Assembly (NCBI RefSeq): GCF_003385455.1
Contig: NZ_QNUF01000011.1
Coordinates: forward strand, 1 to 64,000
Length of the DNA stretch: 64,000 nt
Source of the DNA: Chryseobacterium rhizosphaerae
GTDB taxonomy: Bacteria; Bacteroidota; Bacteroidia; Flavobacteriales; Weeksellaceae
Direction of reading: 5' to 3'
The notes beneath the pieces were generated by a model. That model ran no database searches, was not told where the DNA came from, and was given only the letters and a program-made list of their open reading frames with translations. This document shows, piece by piece, positions 7,934 to 16,225 of the stretch. A program made the position numbers and the translations under genes. Within the stretch, counting starts at the first letter, position 1. Each line of letters opens with the position of its first letter.

Positions 7934-9655
7934 TTAGAACAAGTAATACAACTGTGTTAAAGGAAGTTTTTCTGCCGGCTCACAGGTGATATATTCACCA
8001 TCTACCGTCACTTTGTAGTTTTCAGGATTCACTTCAATAAGTGGAGTCTTATCATTATGGATAAGGTCTTTTTTGGAAATATTTCTACAGTTTTTCACCG
8101 GAAGAATCATTTTCTCCAATTTGTAAGAAGCGATCGTTCCATTATCAATAGAAACCTGAGAAACGAAGTTGGCACAAATACCAAACTTAGCTTTTCCATG
8201 AGCACCAAACATATTTCTGTAGATAATAGGCTGAGGTGTGGGAATAGAAGCATTAGGATCTCCCATCTTAGCGGCAATTACAAATCCTCCTTTGACAATC
8301 ATTTCAGGTTTCACACCAAATAATGCCGGCTTCCAAATCACTAAATCCGCTAATTTTCCTTCTTCCAGAGATCCCACGTATTCTGAGATACCGTGTGCAA
8401 TAGCGGGGTTGATAGTATATTTAGCCACATATCTTTTGGCACGGTAGTTATCATTTCCCGTTTCTTTATCTTCTTCCAGATCTCCTCTCTGTTCCTTCAT
8501 TTTACTGGCTGTCTGCCAGGTTCTGGTAATTACTTCACCCGGTCTACCCATCGCCTGAGAGTCAGAACTCATGATACTGAAAACTCCCATATCATGAAGG
8601 ATATCTTCTGCTGCAATGGTTTCAGGACGGATACGGGAATCTGCAAAGGCCACATCTTCAGGAATATTCTTGCTCAGGTGATGACACACCATCAACATAT
8701 CCAAATGCTCATCAATTGTATTGATGGTGTAAGGACGTGTAGGGTTTGTGGAAGCAGGCAGTACATTAGGGTACATCGCTGCTTTAATGATATCGGGAGC
8801 GTGCCCTCCACCTGCACCTTCGGTATGGAAGGTGTGGATTACTCTTCCGTTAATCGCTCTCATGGTATCTTCAAGGAAACCTCCTTCATTTAAGGTATCT
8901 GTGTGGATAGCCACCTGAACATCATATTTATCGGCTACTTTTAATGCAGCATCAATCGTCGCCGGCGTTGCACCCCAGTCTTCGTGAATCTTTACTCCCA
9001 GAGCACCTGCTTCTACCTGCTCTTCGATAGGTTCTTCTGCAGAACAGTTTCCTTTTCCGAAGAATCCAAGGTTCATAGGATATTCTTCAGCAGCTTCAAG
9101 CATTTTCTGCATATTGAATTTCCCCGGAGTTACCGTAGTAGCGTTCGTTCCGTCATTCGGACCTGTTCCACCACCGATCATTGTGGTGATCCCACTGTAT
9201 AAAGATGTTTCGATCTGTTGTGGGCAGATATAGTGAATATGGGTATCAATCCCTCCCGCTGTTACGATATATCCTTTTCCCCCATGAACTTCTGTAGAGG
9301 CTCCAATGATCATATTGTGAGAAACTCCATCCATGGTATCAGGATTTCCTGCTTTTCCGATCCCTACAATCTTACCGTCTTTAATTCCGATATCTCCTTT
9401 TACAATTCCCCAGTGATCGATAATTACTGCACCGGTAATACAAAGGTCCAAAACACCTTCATCCCTTTTTGCCGTAACATTCTGTCCCATTCCGTCACGT
9501 ACGGTTTTTCCACCTCCGAAAACGGCCTCATCTCCGTAATGGGTGAAGTCTTTTTCAATTTCAATGATAATTTCAGTGTCTCCCAGTCTGATTTTATCTC
9601 CGGCTGTAGGACCTAATATATTGGCATATTGTTTTCTGTCTACGTGTAAGCTCAT
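7934..9655 (-). CDS. ureC: Urease alpha subunit (catalytic)
   Basis: This 573-aa catalytic subunit hydrolyses urea to ammonia and carbamate with a dinuclear nickel centre. All expected ligands are present: H139 and H141 (DTHIHY), K222 for carbamylation ([10 protein letters not shown]), H224, H251 ([11 protein letters not shown]), H277 ([15 protein letters not shown]) and D365 (SSDSQAMGR). The mobile-flap pair C324-H325 (MVCHHLSKN) is also intact. The numbering is shifted by five from the Klebsiella enzyme throughout, so no indel disturbs the active site. The start follows the ureB stop by one base. Intact and presumably active. Confidence 0.99.
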   Translation of the reverse strand: MSLHVDRKQYANILGPTAGDKIRLGDTEIIIEIEKDFTHYGDEAVFGGGKTVRDGMGQNVTAKRDEGVLDLCITGAVIIDHWGIVKGDIGIKDGKIVGIGKAGNPDTMDGVSHNMIIGASTEVHGGKGYIVTAGGIDTHIHYICPQQIETSLYSGITTMIGGGTGPNDGTNATTVTPGKFNMQKMLEAAEEYPMNLGFFGKGNCSAEEPIEEQVEAGALGVKIHEDWGATPATIDAALKVADKYDVQVAIHTDTLNEGGFLEDTMRAINGRVIHTFHTEGAGGGHAPDIIKAAMYPNVLPASTNPTRPYTINTIDEHLDMLMVCHHLSKNIPEDVAFADSRIRPETIAAEDILHDMGVFSIMSSDSQAMGRPGEVITRTWQTASKMKEQRGDLEEDKETGNDNYRAKRYVAKYTINPAIAHGISEYVGSLEEGKLADLVIWKPALFGVKPEMIVKGGFVIAAKMGDPNASIPTPQPIIYRNMFGAHGKAKFGICANFVSQVSIDNGTIASYKLEKMILPVKNCRNISKKDLIHNDKTPLIEVNPENYKVTVDGEYITCEPAEKLPLTQLYYLF

Positions 9656-9656
9656 C

Positions 9657-10025
9657 TTAATGATTTTTAAAGTTTAAATCTTCAACTTTTGCAAGGCTTG
9701 CTTTTTTCTGTTCTTCAGAATCTACCTGTCCGTCCACAAGATTATTGAAGCCCATTGCTTTTTTGGTTCCTCCTATTTCTACCAATTCCACTTCTTTTTC
9801 TTCTCCCGGTTCAAAACGTACAGCAGTACTTGCTACAATATTGAGTCTTTTTCCGAAAGCTTTTTCACGGTCAAAACTCATCGCTTTGTTTACCTCGAAA
9901 AAATGGAAATGTGAACCTACCTGAATAGGGCGGTCTCCTGTATTGGTTACTTTTATCTTCACAGTTTCTCTGCCTTCGTTGCAGATAATTGTGCCCTCTT
10001 TTACAAAAATTTCTCCTGGTATCAT
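9657..10025 (-). CDS. ureB: Urease beta subunit
   Basis: This 122-aa structural subunit of the three-subunit bacterial urease starts with the typical [13 protein letters not shown]. It contains [21 protein letters not shown] and [26 protein letters not shown], the family core. Length fits UreB (100-125 aa), with a short acidic/basic C-terminal extension. It lies 13 bases after ureA and one base before ureC. Separate ureA and ureB genes exclude the Helicobacter-type fusion. Confidence 0.98.
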   Translation of the reverse strand: MIPGEIFVKEGTIICNEGRETVKIKVTNTGDRPIQVGSHFHFFEVNKAMSFDREKAFGKRLNIVASTAVRFEPGEEKEVELVEIGGTKKAMGFNNLVDGQVDSEEQKKASLAKVEDLNFKNH

Positions 10026-10038
10026 GATGAAATTGGTA

Positions 10039-10341
10039 TTAACGGATTGGGTTATGTACGGTTACCAGCTTAGTCCCATCAGGGAAAGTCGCTTCAATCT
10101 GAACATCGTGGATCATCTCCGCAACGCCCGGCATTACATCCTCTTTTGTAAGAAGGTTTCCACCCTCCTGCATCAGTTCTGCTACTCTTTTTCCATCTCT
10201 AGCTCCTTCAAGCAGGAAATGACTGATTAATGCTATGGACTCTGGATAGTTTAATTTAAGGCCTCTTGCCTTTCTTTTTAGAGCGAGCTCGCCTGCCAGA
10301 AATAGCATAAGCTTCTCCGTTTCTCTCGGTGTTAAGTGCAT
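10039..10341 (-). CDS. ureA: Urease gamma subunit
   Basis: This 100-aa protein is the small structural subunit. [34 protein letters not shown] is canonical for the start (shown in part: [19 protein letters not shown]). [11 protein letters not shown] and a C-terminal [15 protein letters not shown] complete the family pattern. It opens the structural genes of the operon. I found no exact TAnnTTTG box in the 158 bp upstream, so transcription may start further up, before the small secreted protein. Confidence 0.98.
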   Translation of the reverse strand: MHLTPRETEKLMLFLAGELALKRKARGLKLNYPESIALISHFLLEGARDGKRVAELMQEGGNLLTKEDVMPGVAEMIHDVQIEATFPDGTKLVTVHNPIR

Positions 10342-10499
10342 TGTTTTTTATTTTAAAATTGGATATACAGTATCTGGTCTGCCTTTCAGAAAAGGCAAAT
10401 AGAAATACTCAGAAATGTTAAAATGAAGAATGAATCCTTGGGATATGCTTCTTTTACAAGGCAAATCCTTTCATGGGATCATTAAACGTAAAAAAAGAA

Positions 10500-10865
10500 T
10501 TAGCAGCCTGCTATTTGCAGAGAATGGTACAGAATGTACCTTGGTGCTGTAATATAAATACGGTTTTGAACGGCCGCTACCTGGTTATTATAGGTATACT
10601 CTGCAAAGAAATACTGAAACCACTGCTGTGCAAGTATTGAATAATCAAATTTTACCTTTTCCCAATCATTGGAATCCTGAAGATCCTGTGCATCTGAAAA
10701 ACTATAAATTTCAGGCTGCGTCTGCTGATCCGATTTTTGCTGAAGAAGATGAATTTTTGATAAGATATCAGAGTATGCTTGAGTTTTCCCCTTATGTGCA
10801 AAAAGACCTGCACATAAAGTTGCGAAAAACAACAGAAAAGAGAAAAAGACAACTCTTTTTTTCAT
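10500..10865 (-). CDS. Small secreted/membrane-anchored protein of unknown function
   Basis: This 121-aa product begins MKKRVVFFSFLLFFATLCAG, a signal peptide or N-terminal anchor, followed by a mostly polar mature part with Gln- and Asp-rich stretches and aromatic clusters (QQWFQYFFAEYTYNNQ). No known family is recognised. It is encoded 158 bp upstream of ureA in the same direction, so it may be the first gene of the urease transcription unit or an unrelated neighbour. The spacer holds a small hairpin (GCCTTTCAGAAAAGGC at 10381-10396) lacking a T-run. A frame on the other strand (10628-10885) looks like a shadow. Confidence 0.65.
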   Translation of the reverse strand: MKKRVVFFSFLLFFATLCAGLFAHKGKTQAYSDILSKIHLLQQKSDQQTQPEIYSFSDAQDLQDSNDWEKVKFDYSILAQQWFQYFFAEYTYNNQVAAVQNRIYITAPRYILYHSLQIAGC

Positions 10866-11222
10866 ACCTTTTAATAATGGTGTAAAATTAGAGTAATCTT
10901 AAAAACCGGGCTATCAAAAAGATTATTTAAAATGTTCAAAATCGCGACAAATACAATTTTACACAAAATTCACATTTACACCCAAACCACTCATACACAG
11001 CGACTAAAGCTTCTTTATCAACTATGACAAACATTTTATCATCTTTCTTGATATCATAATTAAAATCCAGCTCATATTTTCATCTTATTTAAAATATGAA
11101 ATAAAATCATTGAAAAATATCATTTTTTCATTATTAAAAAAAGGTATTCTCCTCACATCCTTCAATAATAAAGTTTATTCCATAAAAATCTGCTGTATTT
11201 TTTTCTTTCCTTATAATTATCG
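10866..11222. other. AT-rich intergenic region, no gene seen
   Basis: This divergent spacer lies between the small secreted protein gene (minus) and pruA (plus). It is very AT-rich and without a convincing reading frame; the plus frame from 11110 to the pruA ATG lacks protein character. It must hold the promoter for the minus-strand gene, but no exact TAnnTTTG box was found for it. Confidence 0.6.
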
Positions 11223-11230
11223 TAAATTTG
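11223..11230 (+). promoter_or_regulatory. -7 promoter box (TAAATTTG) for pruA
   Basis: TAAATTTG matches the Bacteroidota TAnnTTTG -7 consensus and lies 44 bases before the pruA ATG. A T-rich stretch around 11197-11207 could serve as the -33 element. Its position within the upstream frame argues that the ATG at 11275 is the real start. Confidence 0.6.
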
Positions 11231-11274
11231 TATACACATACTTATTTAATTTAATAAAAATAATAAAACGTAAT

Positions 11275-12900
11275 ATGTCAAAAGCAATTTCGCAAGTACC
11301 ATTAGCGGTAAACGAGCCGGTAAATTCTTATGTACCGGGATCTCCGGAAGTTAAAAGCCTTATCGACACTTATAAAAAGATGTGGGCTGAGAAGGTAGAA
11401 ATTCCAATGGTTATCAATGGAAAGGAAGTAAAAACTGATACAAAAGTACAGCTTCAGTCTCCTCAGGATCATGCTCACGACTTCGGATTTTATTACCAAG
11501 GTGGTATGCAGCATGTGGATGATGCTATCAACTCAGCATTGGCAGCTAAAGAAGCATGGAATGCTCTAGGTTGGGAACAACGTGCAGCCATTTTCTTAAA
11601 GGCAGCTGATCTATTGGCAGGTCCTTACAGAGATGTAATTAATGCAGCTACAATGATCGGACAGTCTAAAAACGTACACCAGGCTGAAATTGATGCAGCT
11701 TGTGAGTTCATCGACTTCTTGAGATTCAACGTAGAGTTCATGACAGAAATGTATTCTGAGCAGCCAGTTTCTGACAACGGAATCTGGAACCGTGTAGAGT
11801 ACAGACCACTAGAAGGGTTCTGTTTTGCAGTAACTCCATTCAACTTTACAGCTATTTCAGGAAACCTTCCTACTTGTATGGCCATGTTAGGAAACGTTGT
11901 AGTATGGAAGCCTTCTGATAAGCAGGTTTATTCTGCAAAAGTAATCATGGATGTATTAATTGAAGCTGGTCTTCCTGCTGGGGTTATCAACATGATCTTT
12001 ACAGATGGTAAAGAAACTGCTGAGAAAGTATTGGCTCACAAAGATTTTGCAGGTCTTCACTTTACGGGCTCTACAAAAGTATTCCAGGGAATGTGGAAAA
12101 TGATTGGTGATAATATCCACAACTACAGAACATATCCAAGAATCGTTGGAGAAACTGGAGGTAAGGATTTTGTTATTGCTCACCCTTCTGCGAATGTAGA
12201 AGCAGTAGCTACAGCTTTAGTAAGAGGTGCTTTCGAATACCAAGGACAAAAATGTTCTGCGGCTTCAAGAGCTTATGTTCCTAAGTCTCTTTGGGCTGAT
12301 GTGAAAAAAGTAATGGAAGCTCAAATGGCTACTATTAAAATTGGTTCTCCAGTAGATCCATCTAACTTCGTAAATGCTGTAATCGACAAGAATTCTTTCG
12401 AAAAATGTAAAGGATATATCACCAGAGCTAACGAATCTGCTGAAGCTACTGTAGCAATTGGTGGTACTTGTGACGATTCTAAAGGATGGTTCGTACACCC
12501 AACAGTAATTGAAACTACAAATCCTCAATACGAAAGCATGGTAGAAGAGATTTTCGGCCCAATCTTATCAGTATTCGTATATGAAGATCAGGACTGGAAA
12601 GAGACGCTTAAAGTAGTTGATTCTTCTTCTCCATATTCATTAACAGGTTCTGTATTTTCTCAAGACCGTTATGCAATTGCTGAAGCTTACAAAGCGTTAG
12701 AAAATGCATCCGGTAACTTCTACATCAACGACAAACCAACAGGTGCCGTAGTAGGACAACAGCCTTTCGGTGGTGGTAGAGCTTCAGGAACGAACGATAA
12801 AGCTGGTTCTAAAATGAACCTTCTTAGATGGACGTCTGTAAGAAGTGTGAAAGAAACTTTTGTTTCTCCAAAAGATTACAAATATCCATACCTAGGGTAA
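11275..12900 (+). CDS. pruA: L-glutamate gamma-semialdehyde (P5C) dehydrogenase
   Basis: This 541-aa NAD-dependent enzyme oxidises glutamate semialdehyde to glutamate, the second step of proline (and arginine) catabolism. The aldehyde dehydrogenase fold is complete. The catalytic Cys is C327 in GQKCSAASRAY, the general base is E293 in GETGGKDF, and FTGSTKVF is the cofactor loop. The C-terminal GGGRASGTNDKAG is typical of P5C dehydrogenase. The ATG at 11275 (MSKAISQVPL) is chosen. An in-frame extension to 11110 is AT-rich, passes through the predicted promoter box and has no family match. It is monofunctional, with no PutA-type proline dehydrogenase domain. Confidence 0.96.
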   Translation: MSKAISQVPLAVNEPVNSYVPGSPEVKSLIDTYKKMWAEKVEIPMVINGKEVKTDTKVQLQSPQDHAHDFGFYYQGGMQHVDDAINSALAAKEAWNALGWEQRAAIFLKAADLLAGPYRDVINAATMIGQSKNVHQAEIDAACEFIDFLRFNVEFMTEMYSEQPVSDNGIWNRVEYRPLEGFCFAVTPFNFTAISGNLPTCMAMLGNVVVWKPSDKQVYSAKVIMDVLIEAGLPAGVINMIFTDGKETAEKVLAHKDFAGLHFTGSTKVFQGMWKMIGDNIHNYRTYPRIVGETGGKDFVIAHPSANVEAVATALVRGAFEYQGQKCSAASRAYVPKSLWADVKKVMEAQMATIKIGSPVDPSNFVNAVIDKNSFEKCKGYITRANESAEATVAIGGTCDDSKGWFVHPTVIETTNPQYESMVEEIFGPILSVFVYEDQDWKETLKVVDSSSPYSLTGSVFSQDRYAIAEAYKALENASGNFYINDKPTGAVVGQQPFGGGRASGTNDKAGSKMNLLRWTSVRSVKETFVSPKDYKYPYLG

Positions 12901-12946
12901 TTATCAATAATGAGTAATAGGTAATGATTGCCTGTTCTTTTCATAC

Positions 12947-12977
12947 AGCCTCGGAATTTCGGTTTCGGGGCTTTTTT
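12947..12977 (+). terminator. Terminator after pruA
   Basis: GCCTCGGAA and TTTCGGGGC can pair (two G-U pairs) across a short loop, followed by CTTTTTT. It lies about 50 bases after the pruA stop. Confidence 0.65.
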
Positions 12978-12984
12978 GGGAATA

Positions 12985-13120
12985 CGAGATTCGGGGTACG
13001 AGTTGCAGGGTACGCGCAAATTCGAAATTCGAAATGTAAGGTATGATGTTACTGTGGCTGTTTTTATCATAACACTAGCTCCACTCTAATATTCTAATAC
13101 TCTAATACTCTCCCACTCTC
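12985..13120. repeat. Degenerate short repeats in the pruA/lipoprotein spacer
   Basis: The 332-bp spacer has TACGAG/GGGTACG-type degenerate direct repeats near 12983-13015 (ACGAGATTCGGGGTACGAG). From 13084 a run of TCTAATAC-type octamers passes into CTCCCACTCTCC. These resemble other low-complexity intergenic repeats in this window. No gene is seen here. Confidence 0.55.
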
Positions 13121-13232
13121 CAAACTACTCACCTAACATTTTTTAACAAACTTTACCTATAATTTACAATTTCATACTACCACTTAGGAATAATTGTTGA
13201 TTTTTTACAATTACACCCCAAAATAAAATTGT

Positions 13233-13451
13233 ATGAAAAAGTTATTGTTAACAGCCATTGGAGTAGGATTATTTGCAGTGAGCTGTGGAACCAAGGAATC
13301 AACAATGTCAACAAGTAATACTGATTCGACCGCAGTAGAGTCAACACAAAAAACAGTACCGGCTACTACTGATACGGTACGTACGAAAGTGGCAAATCCT
13401 GACAGTATCAAGATGAAAAAAGATTCTACGGCAGCAACTCCTGCCAAATAA
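13233..13451 (+). CDS. Small Ser/Thr-rich lipoprotein
   Basis: This 72-aa lipoprotein has MKKLLLTAIGVGLFAVSC as a lipoprotein signal with lipobox FAVSC (C18). A low-complexity hydrophilic chain follows, rich in Ser, Thr, Asp and Lys (TVPATTDTVRTK, PDSIKMKKDST). It is related to the 69-aa lipoprotein at 13698, sharing the lipobox style and a VPATxDT motif. Function unknown; such proteins are usually tethered to the outer membrane in flavobacteria. A perfect terminator follows. A 121-codon frame on the other strand is a shadow. Confidence 0.8.
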   Translation: MKKLLLTAIGVGLFAVSCGTKESTMSTSNTDSTAVESTQKTVPATTDTVRTKVANPDSIKMKKDSTAATPAK

Positions 13452-13480
13452 GGTATTATAACGTTTAATTTAAAATGGAA

Positions 13481-13513
13481 AATCTGCAGCTGAAAGTGCT
13501 GCAGATTTTTTTT
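13481..13513 (+). terminator. Terminator after the 72-aa lipoprotein gene
   Basis: AATCTGCAGC and GCTGCAGATT pair exactly across a seven-base loop, followed by a T-run. A strong intrinsic terminator. Confidence 0.9.
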
Positions 13514-13560
13514 GATTGAAATTTTAGATGATAAAAGGTGAGAGTCTTTCATGTAGCTAT

Positions 13561-13625
13561 TTTTGACTAAAGCCATGGGAAGGAATATTCTTAAAGACGG
13601 ATTAAAGTTTACCCCTATTGAATTT
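13561..13625 (+). repeat. Two-hairpin TAAAGCC dispersed repeat, copy 2 (degenerate)
   Basis: TTTTGACTAAAGCCA matches the first half of the family, GACGGATTAAAGTTTACC is a decayed second palindrome, and CCCTATTGAATTTT is the conserved tail. It is the most decayed of the four copies and lies between two related lipoprotein genes. Confidence 0.7.
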
Positions 13626-13661
13626 TAATATCGGTATCTTTTAACCTTTTAATTAAATCAC

Positions 13662-13669
13662 TATATTTG
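13662..13669 (+). promoter_or_regulatory. -7 promoter box (TATATTTG)
   Basis: An exact TAnnTTTG match 28 bases before the ATG of the 69-aa lipoprotein gene, giving a leader of about 20 bases. Confidence 0.6.
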
Positions 13670-13697
13670 AGTAAGATCAATCAATAAAAATAGTATT

Positions 13698-13907
13698 ATG
13701 AAAAAATTATGGATAGGAGCTATTCTGGGACTTCTCTTTCTTGGAAGCTGTGCTCAAAACAAAGAAAAAAGAGAAGAATTCAAGGATGCTCACAATAAAG
13801 ATTCTTTAAGAAATAAAATGGGAGATTCTGCTGTTGCCAATTCGGAACCTGTACCCGCAACCCCCGACACTTCAAAAACAAAAACCGACACTACAAAAGC
13901 TAAATAA
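13698..13907 (+). CDS. Small Lys/Thr-rich lipoprotein
   Basis: This 69-aa lipoprotein opens MKKLWIGAILGLLFLGSC, a lipoprotein signal with lipobox FLGSC (C18). A highly charged, probably disordered chain follows, ending in PATPDTSKTKTDTTKAK. It shares layout and the VPATxDTxKTK motif with the 72-aa lipoprotein just upstream, so the pair probably arose by duplication. Function is unknown. Its own promoter box suggests independent expression. Confidence 0.8.
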   Translation: MKKLWIGAILGLLFLGSCAQNKEKREEFKDAHNKDSLRNKMGDSAVANSEPVPATPDTSKTKTDTTKAK

Positions 13908-13913
13908 AATCAC

Positions 13914-13937
13914 AAATCCACAGAATATCTGTGGATT
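13914..13937 (+). terminator. Hairpin after the 69-aa lipoprotein gene
   Basis: AAATCCACAG and CTGTGGATTT pair perfectly around a short loop, but only GCAC follows rather than a T-run. It may be an RNA-end hairpin or a weak terminator. Confidence 0.55.
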
Positions 13938-14296
13938 TGCACTTAAAAAAACTTGACTGAAAAAAAACCGGGCAATCAACCCCGATTATATTGTATTCCC
14001 TAATATTTCGATTAGGTAAATCTCCTACGAAGACAAGACGAGGAATCGTGATTATTTCATGGTGAAGAAATAGGCACGAATCCCAGATTAAAATTTTTGG
14101 TTTGATAAAAATTAAGTAGTTTCTCTATTGTAGAAGAAAAAATATTCCCTAAACAACAATAGAGATTAACTGTAGTATAATAGTGATCATTCCCGTTAAG
14201 CTGAAGCAAAGATAGGATAGCAACCCTTTGATATAAAACAATAGGTTGTTCATTTTCATGAAAATAGCAATAGTGATTAAAAAAAATTATTCATTT
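13938..14296. other. Intergenic region, no gene seen
   Basis: About 360 bp lies between convergent genes (lipoprotein, plus; TPR/AraC regulator, minus). No reading frame with protein character was found. There is no obvious strong terminator for the regulator and no recognisable RNA gene. Confidence 0.55.
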
Positions 14297-15922
14297 TTAA
14301 TCATTTTCCCGAAAACGAACATCTTTATCTGCTTGATTTTCAGAATCAAGATGTTTAATATATGCTGACGGGGAGAAGTCAGTCACCGCTTTGAATACTG
14401 CAGCGAATTTACTATGTGAAGAAAAGCCACATTCATCAGCCAGAATACTTATTTTATATTGTCTGTATTTCTCATCATTGATAATCTTATCCACAATATA
14501 ATTGATCCTTAAACGATTAATATAAGATTTAAAGTCAGCACTCTTATGCTGATTGATCACATAGGAAAGATATTTTGTATTGGTATTAAGTTCGCCCGAA
14601 AGAAAAGATAACGACATACTTTTACTGTTATAGAGGTTACCTTTTTCAAAATCTTCCAACAATTCCAGTAATTTCGACTCTGTTTCGGAAGTCATCAGAG
14701 ATTCATTCCTTTTTTTATCGGCATCACTGTCTTTTTCTTCAATTTCTTCTACAGAAATATTTGAAAACTCAATTTCATGAGAGGATTGTTCCAATCTTTC
14801 TTTGGAACCATAAGCCAATTGCTGGCGGGTTCTGATTATACTTCTCAGTTTTGAGCGCTGTTTTTTCTCTTTTGTTCTGAAGAATATAATTAAACCTATA
14901 ATAGATACAAATAATATAATGATAGCTACATTCTTTACAATATTAAGCCCTCCGTTTTTAACTGTTTTATTGATTGTATTTTCAGGGTTTTTAGTGAAAA
15001 ACTCCTGATTACGGACCGTAATACTGTCATAAGCTCTTACATATTTCACGGCATATAGAGAAGCTTTAAATGTATCTCCTATGTCTTCATAGTAATCATT
15101 AATATTAGAATATACAGCCTTTCTGAGTTTAAGACTTCGGGAGGTATCTGCAATTTTTTCCGCTTTTTTAAGATACATCTCAGCTTCTTTCCAGTTTTTC
15201 TGTTTTAGACGGATTCCTCCAAGACCATTATAGATTAACCCCAGCGTACAGCTCCCTTTTTTCAGTAATGCTTCTGCTTTTCTATAATAATTTTCAGAAA
15301 CGAGATAATCATTAAGTTTAAAGTATATATCTCCCAATGCCTGATAAGAAACAGCGATTGTTTTGCTTTTATTGGAGATCTTTGCTTTTTCAAAAAATTC
15401 CAGAGAAGCTTCAATATCCTGTATAGCATTTGAATAATTACCTAATTCCATTTCATAAAAAGCCATTTCCTGATTCAGCAGACCTGCCATTTCATTACTT
15501 TTTTGAGAATCGGTAATCAGTTTTGAGGATTCAAGTCCTTTTACAATATATTTTTTTGACCTTTCATACAGCCCAACCTGTCTGTATTGTCTGGCAAGAA
15601 GCCTGCAGATATAAATCATCTGCTCAGTATTGTCGATCTGACTAATTAAAGAATGTGCACTCTCACTGTATCCGATAGCTTTTTTAAAATTCCCTGAATA
15701 CTGATAAAGTTCTGAAGAAAGAATAAGACTTTTAATTTTTTCCTGCGATGTTTGTGCAGTTATATAGAGAGAGTCTGCAGTTTTAAAAGCTGCGGGTAAA
15801 TTTTTATGAGAAGTGACAACAGTTGTCTTTTCGCAGATCTGATCAAAGCTCGTTTTTTTCTGCGCAGATATCGGAATTGCTGTTGCAAGTAAAAACAAAA
15901 GTTGGAGTAAGTTTTTAGGCAT
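14297..15922 (-). CDS. Membrane TPR-containing AraC-family transcriptional regulator
   Basis: This 541-aa one-component regulator has a signal/anchor MPKNLLQLLFLLATAIPISA and a TPR-rich region (about 30-320; GNFKKAIGYSES, LNDYLVSENYYRKAEALL). A transmembrane helix follows (about 326-347), then a basic linker and a C-terminal AraC helix-turn-helix (about 440-535; YKISILADECGFSSHSKFAA). This layout, with TPRs outside and HTH inside, is common in flavobacteria, where it is thought to sense an extracytoplasmic cue. The start at 15922 is preferred because it begins the signal peptide; an in-frame ATG at 15964 is possible. The target is unknown; no neighbour is an obvious one. Confidence 0.88.
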   Translation of the reverse strand: MPKNLLQLLFLLATAIPISAQKKTSFDQICEKTTVVTSHKNLPAAFKTADSLYITAQTSQEKIKSLILSSELYQYSGNFKKAIGYSESAHSLISQIDNTEQMIYICRLLARQYRQVGLYERSKKYIVKGLESSKLITDSQKSNEMAGLLNQEMAFYEMELGNYSNAIQDIEASLEFFEKAKISNKSKTIAVSYQALGDIYFKLNDYLVSENYYRKAEALLKKGSCTLGLIYNGLGGIRLKQKNWKEAEMYLKKAEKIADTSRSLKLRKAVYSNINDYYEDIGDTFKASLYAVKYVRAYDSITVRNQEFFTKNPENTINKTVKNGGLNIVKNVAIIILFVSIIGLIIFFRTKEKKQRSKLRSIIRTRQQLAYGSKERLEQSSHEIEFSNISVEEIEEKDSDADKKRNESLMTSETESKLLELLEDFEKGNLYNSKSMSLSFLSGELNTNTKYLSYVINQHKSADFKSYINRLRINYIVDKIINDEKYRQYKISILADECGFSSHSKFAAVFKAVTDFSPSAYIKHLDSENQADKDVRFREND

Positions 15923-15994
15923 AAAAAAACAAATTATTATTCTTATTTTATAATAACTCATCATTTTTTCAACTGGGTGTCTTTTTGTTTTTTA

Positions 15995-16002
15995 CAAAAC
16001 TA
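15995..16002 (-). promoter_or_regulatory. -7 promoter box (TAGTTTTG) for the TPR/AraC gene
   Basis: An exact TAnnTTTG match on the minus strand, 31 bases upstream of the distal ATG (15964) and 73 bases upstream of the preferred ATG (15922). Confidence 0.5.
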
Positions 16003-16197
16003 CTAATATTTTACTTTTTATTAAAATATTCTCCTGTAATTTAATCATTTAAACCAAATCATCAATTTACATTAATTTTAATAATAAGAACAAAATAATA
16101 CATGATCATCTTTCATATCAAAACTATGCCTATACTAAAATCAAGATTTAGGTATAATTATTTCTAAAATGATTGACTTAATTGTCATCATATTTAT

Positions 16198-16205
16198 TAC
16201 ATTTG
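16198..16205 (+). promoter_or_regulatory. -7 promoter box (TACATTTG) for the thioredoxin-like gene
   Basis: An exact TAnnTTTG match 20 bases before the ATG at 16226, with TTG at 16173-16175 as a possible -33 element 22 bases away. It lies downstream of an alternative in-frame ATG at 16169, which supports the 16226 start. Confidence 0.65.
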
Positions 16206-16225
16206 TATGGAACAAAATTAATTTC

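Noticed and set aside
10628..10885. 85-codon plus-strand frame over the small secreted protein gene
   Set aside because: The minus-strand frame has a signal peptide and better coding character; this frame looks like its shadow.
11110..11274. N-terminal extension of pruA by 55 codons
   Set aside because: It passes through the predicted promoter box, is extremely AT-rich, and does not match the enzyme family; ATG at 11275 is better.
13211..13576. 121-codon minus-strand frame over the 72-aa lipoprotein
   Set aside because: Shadow of the lipoprotein gene and of the terminator; no protein features.
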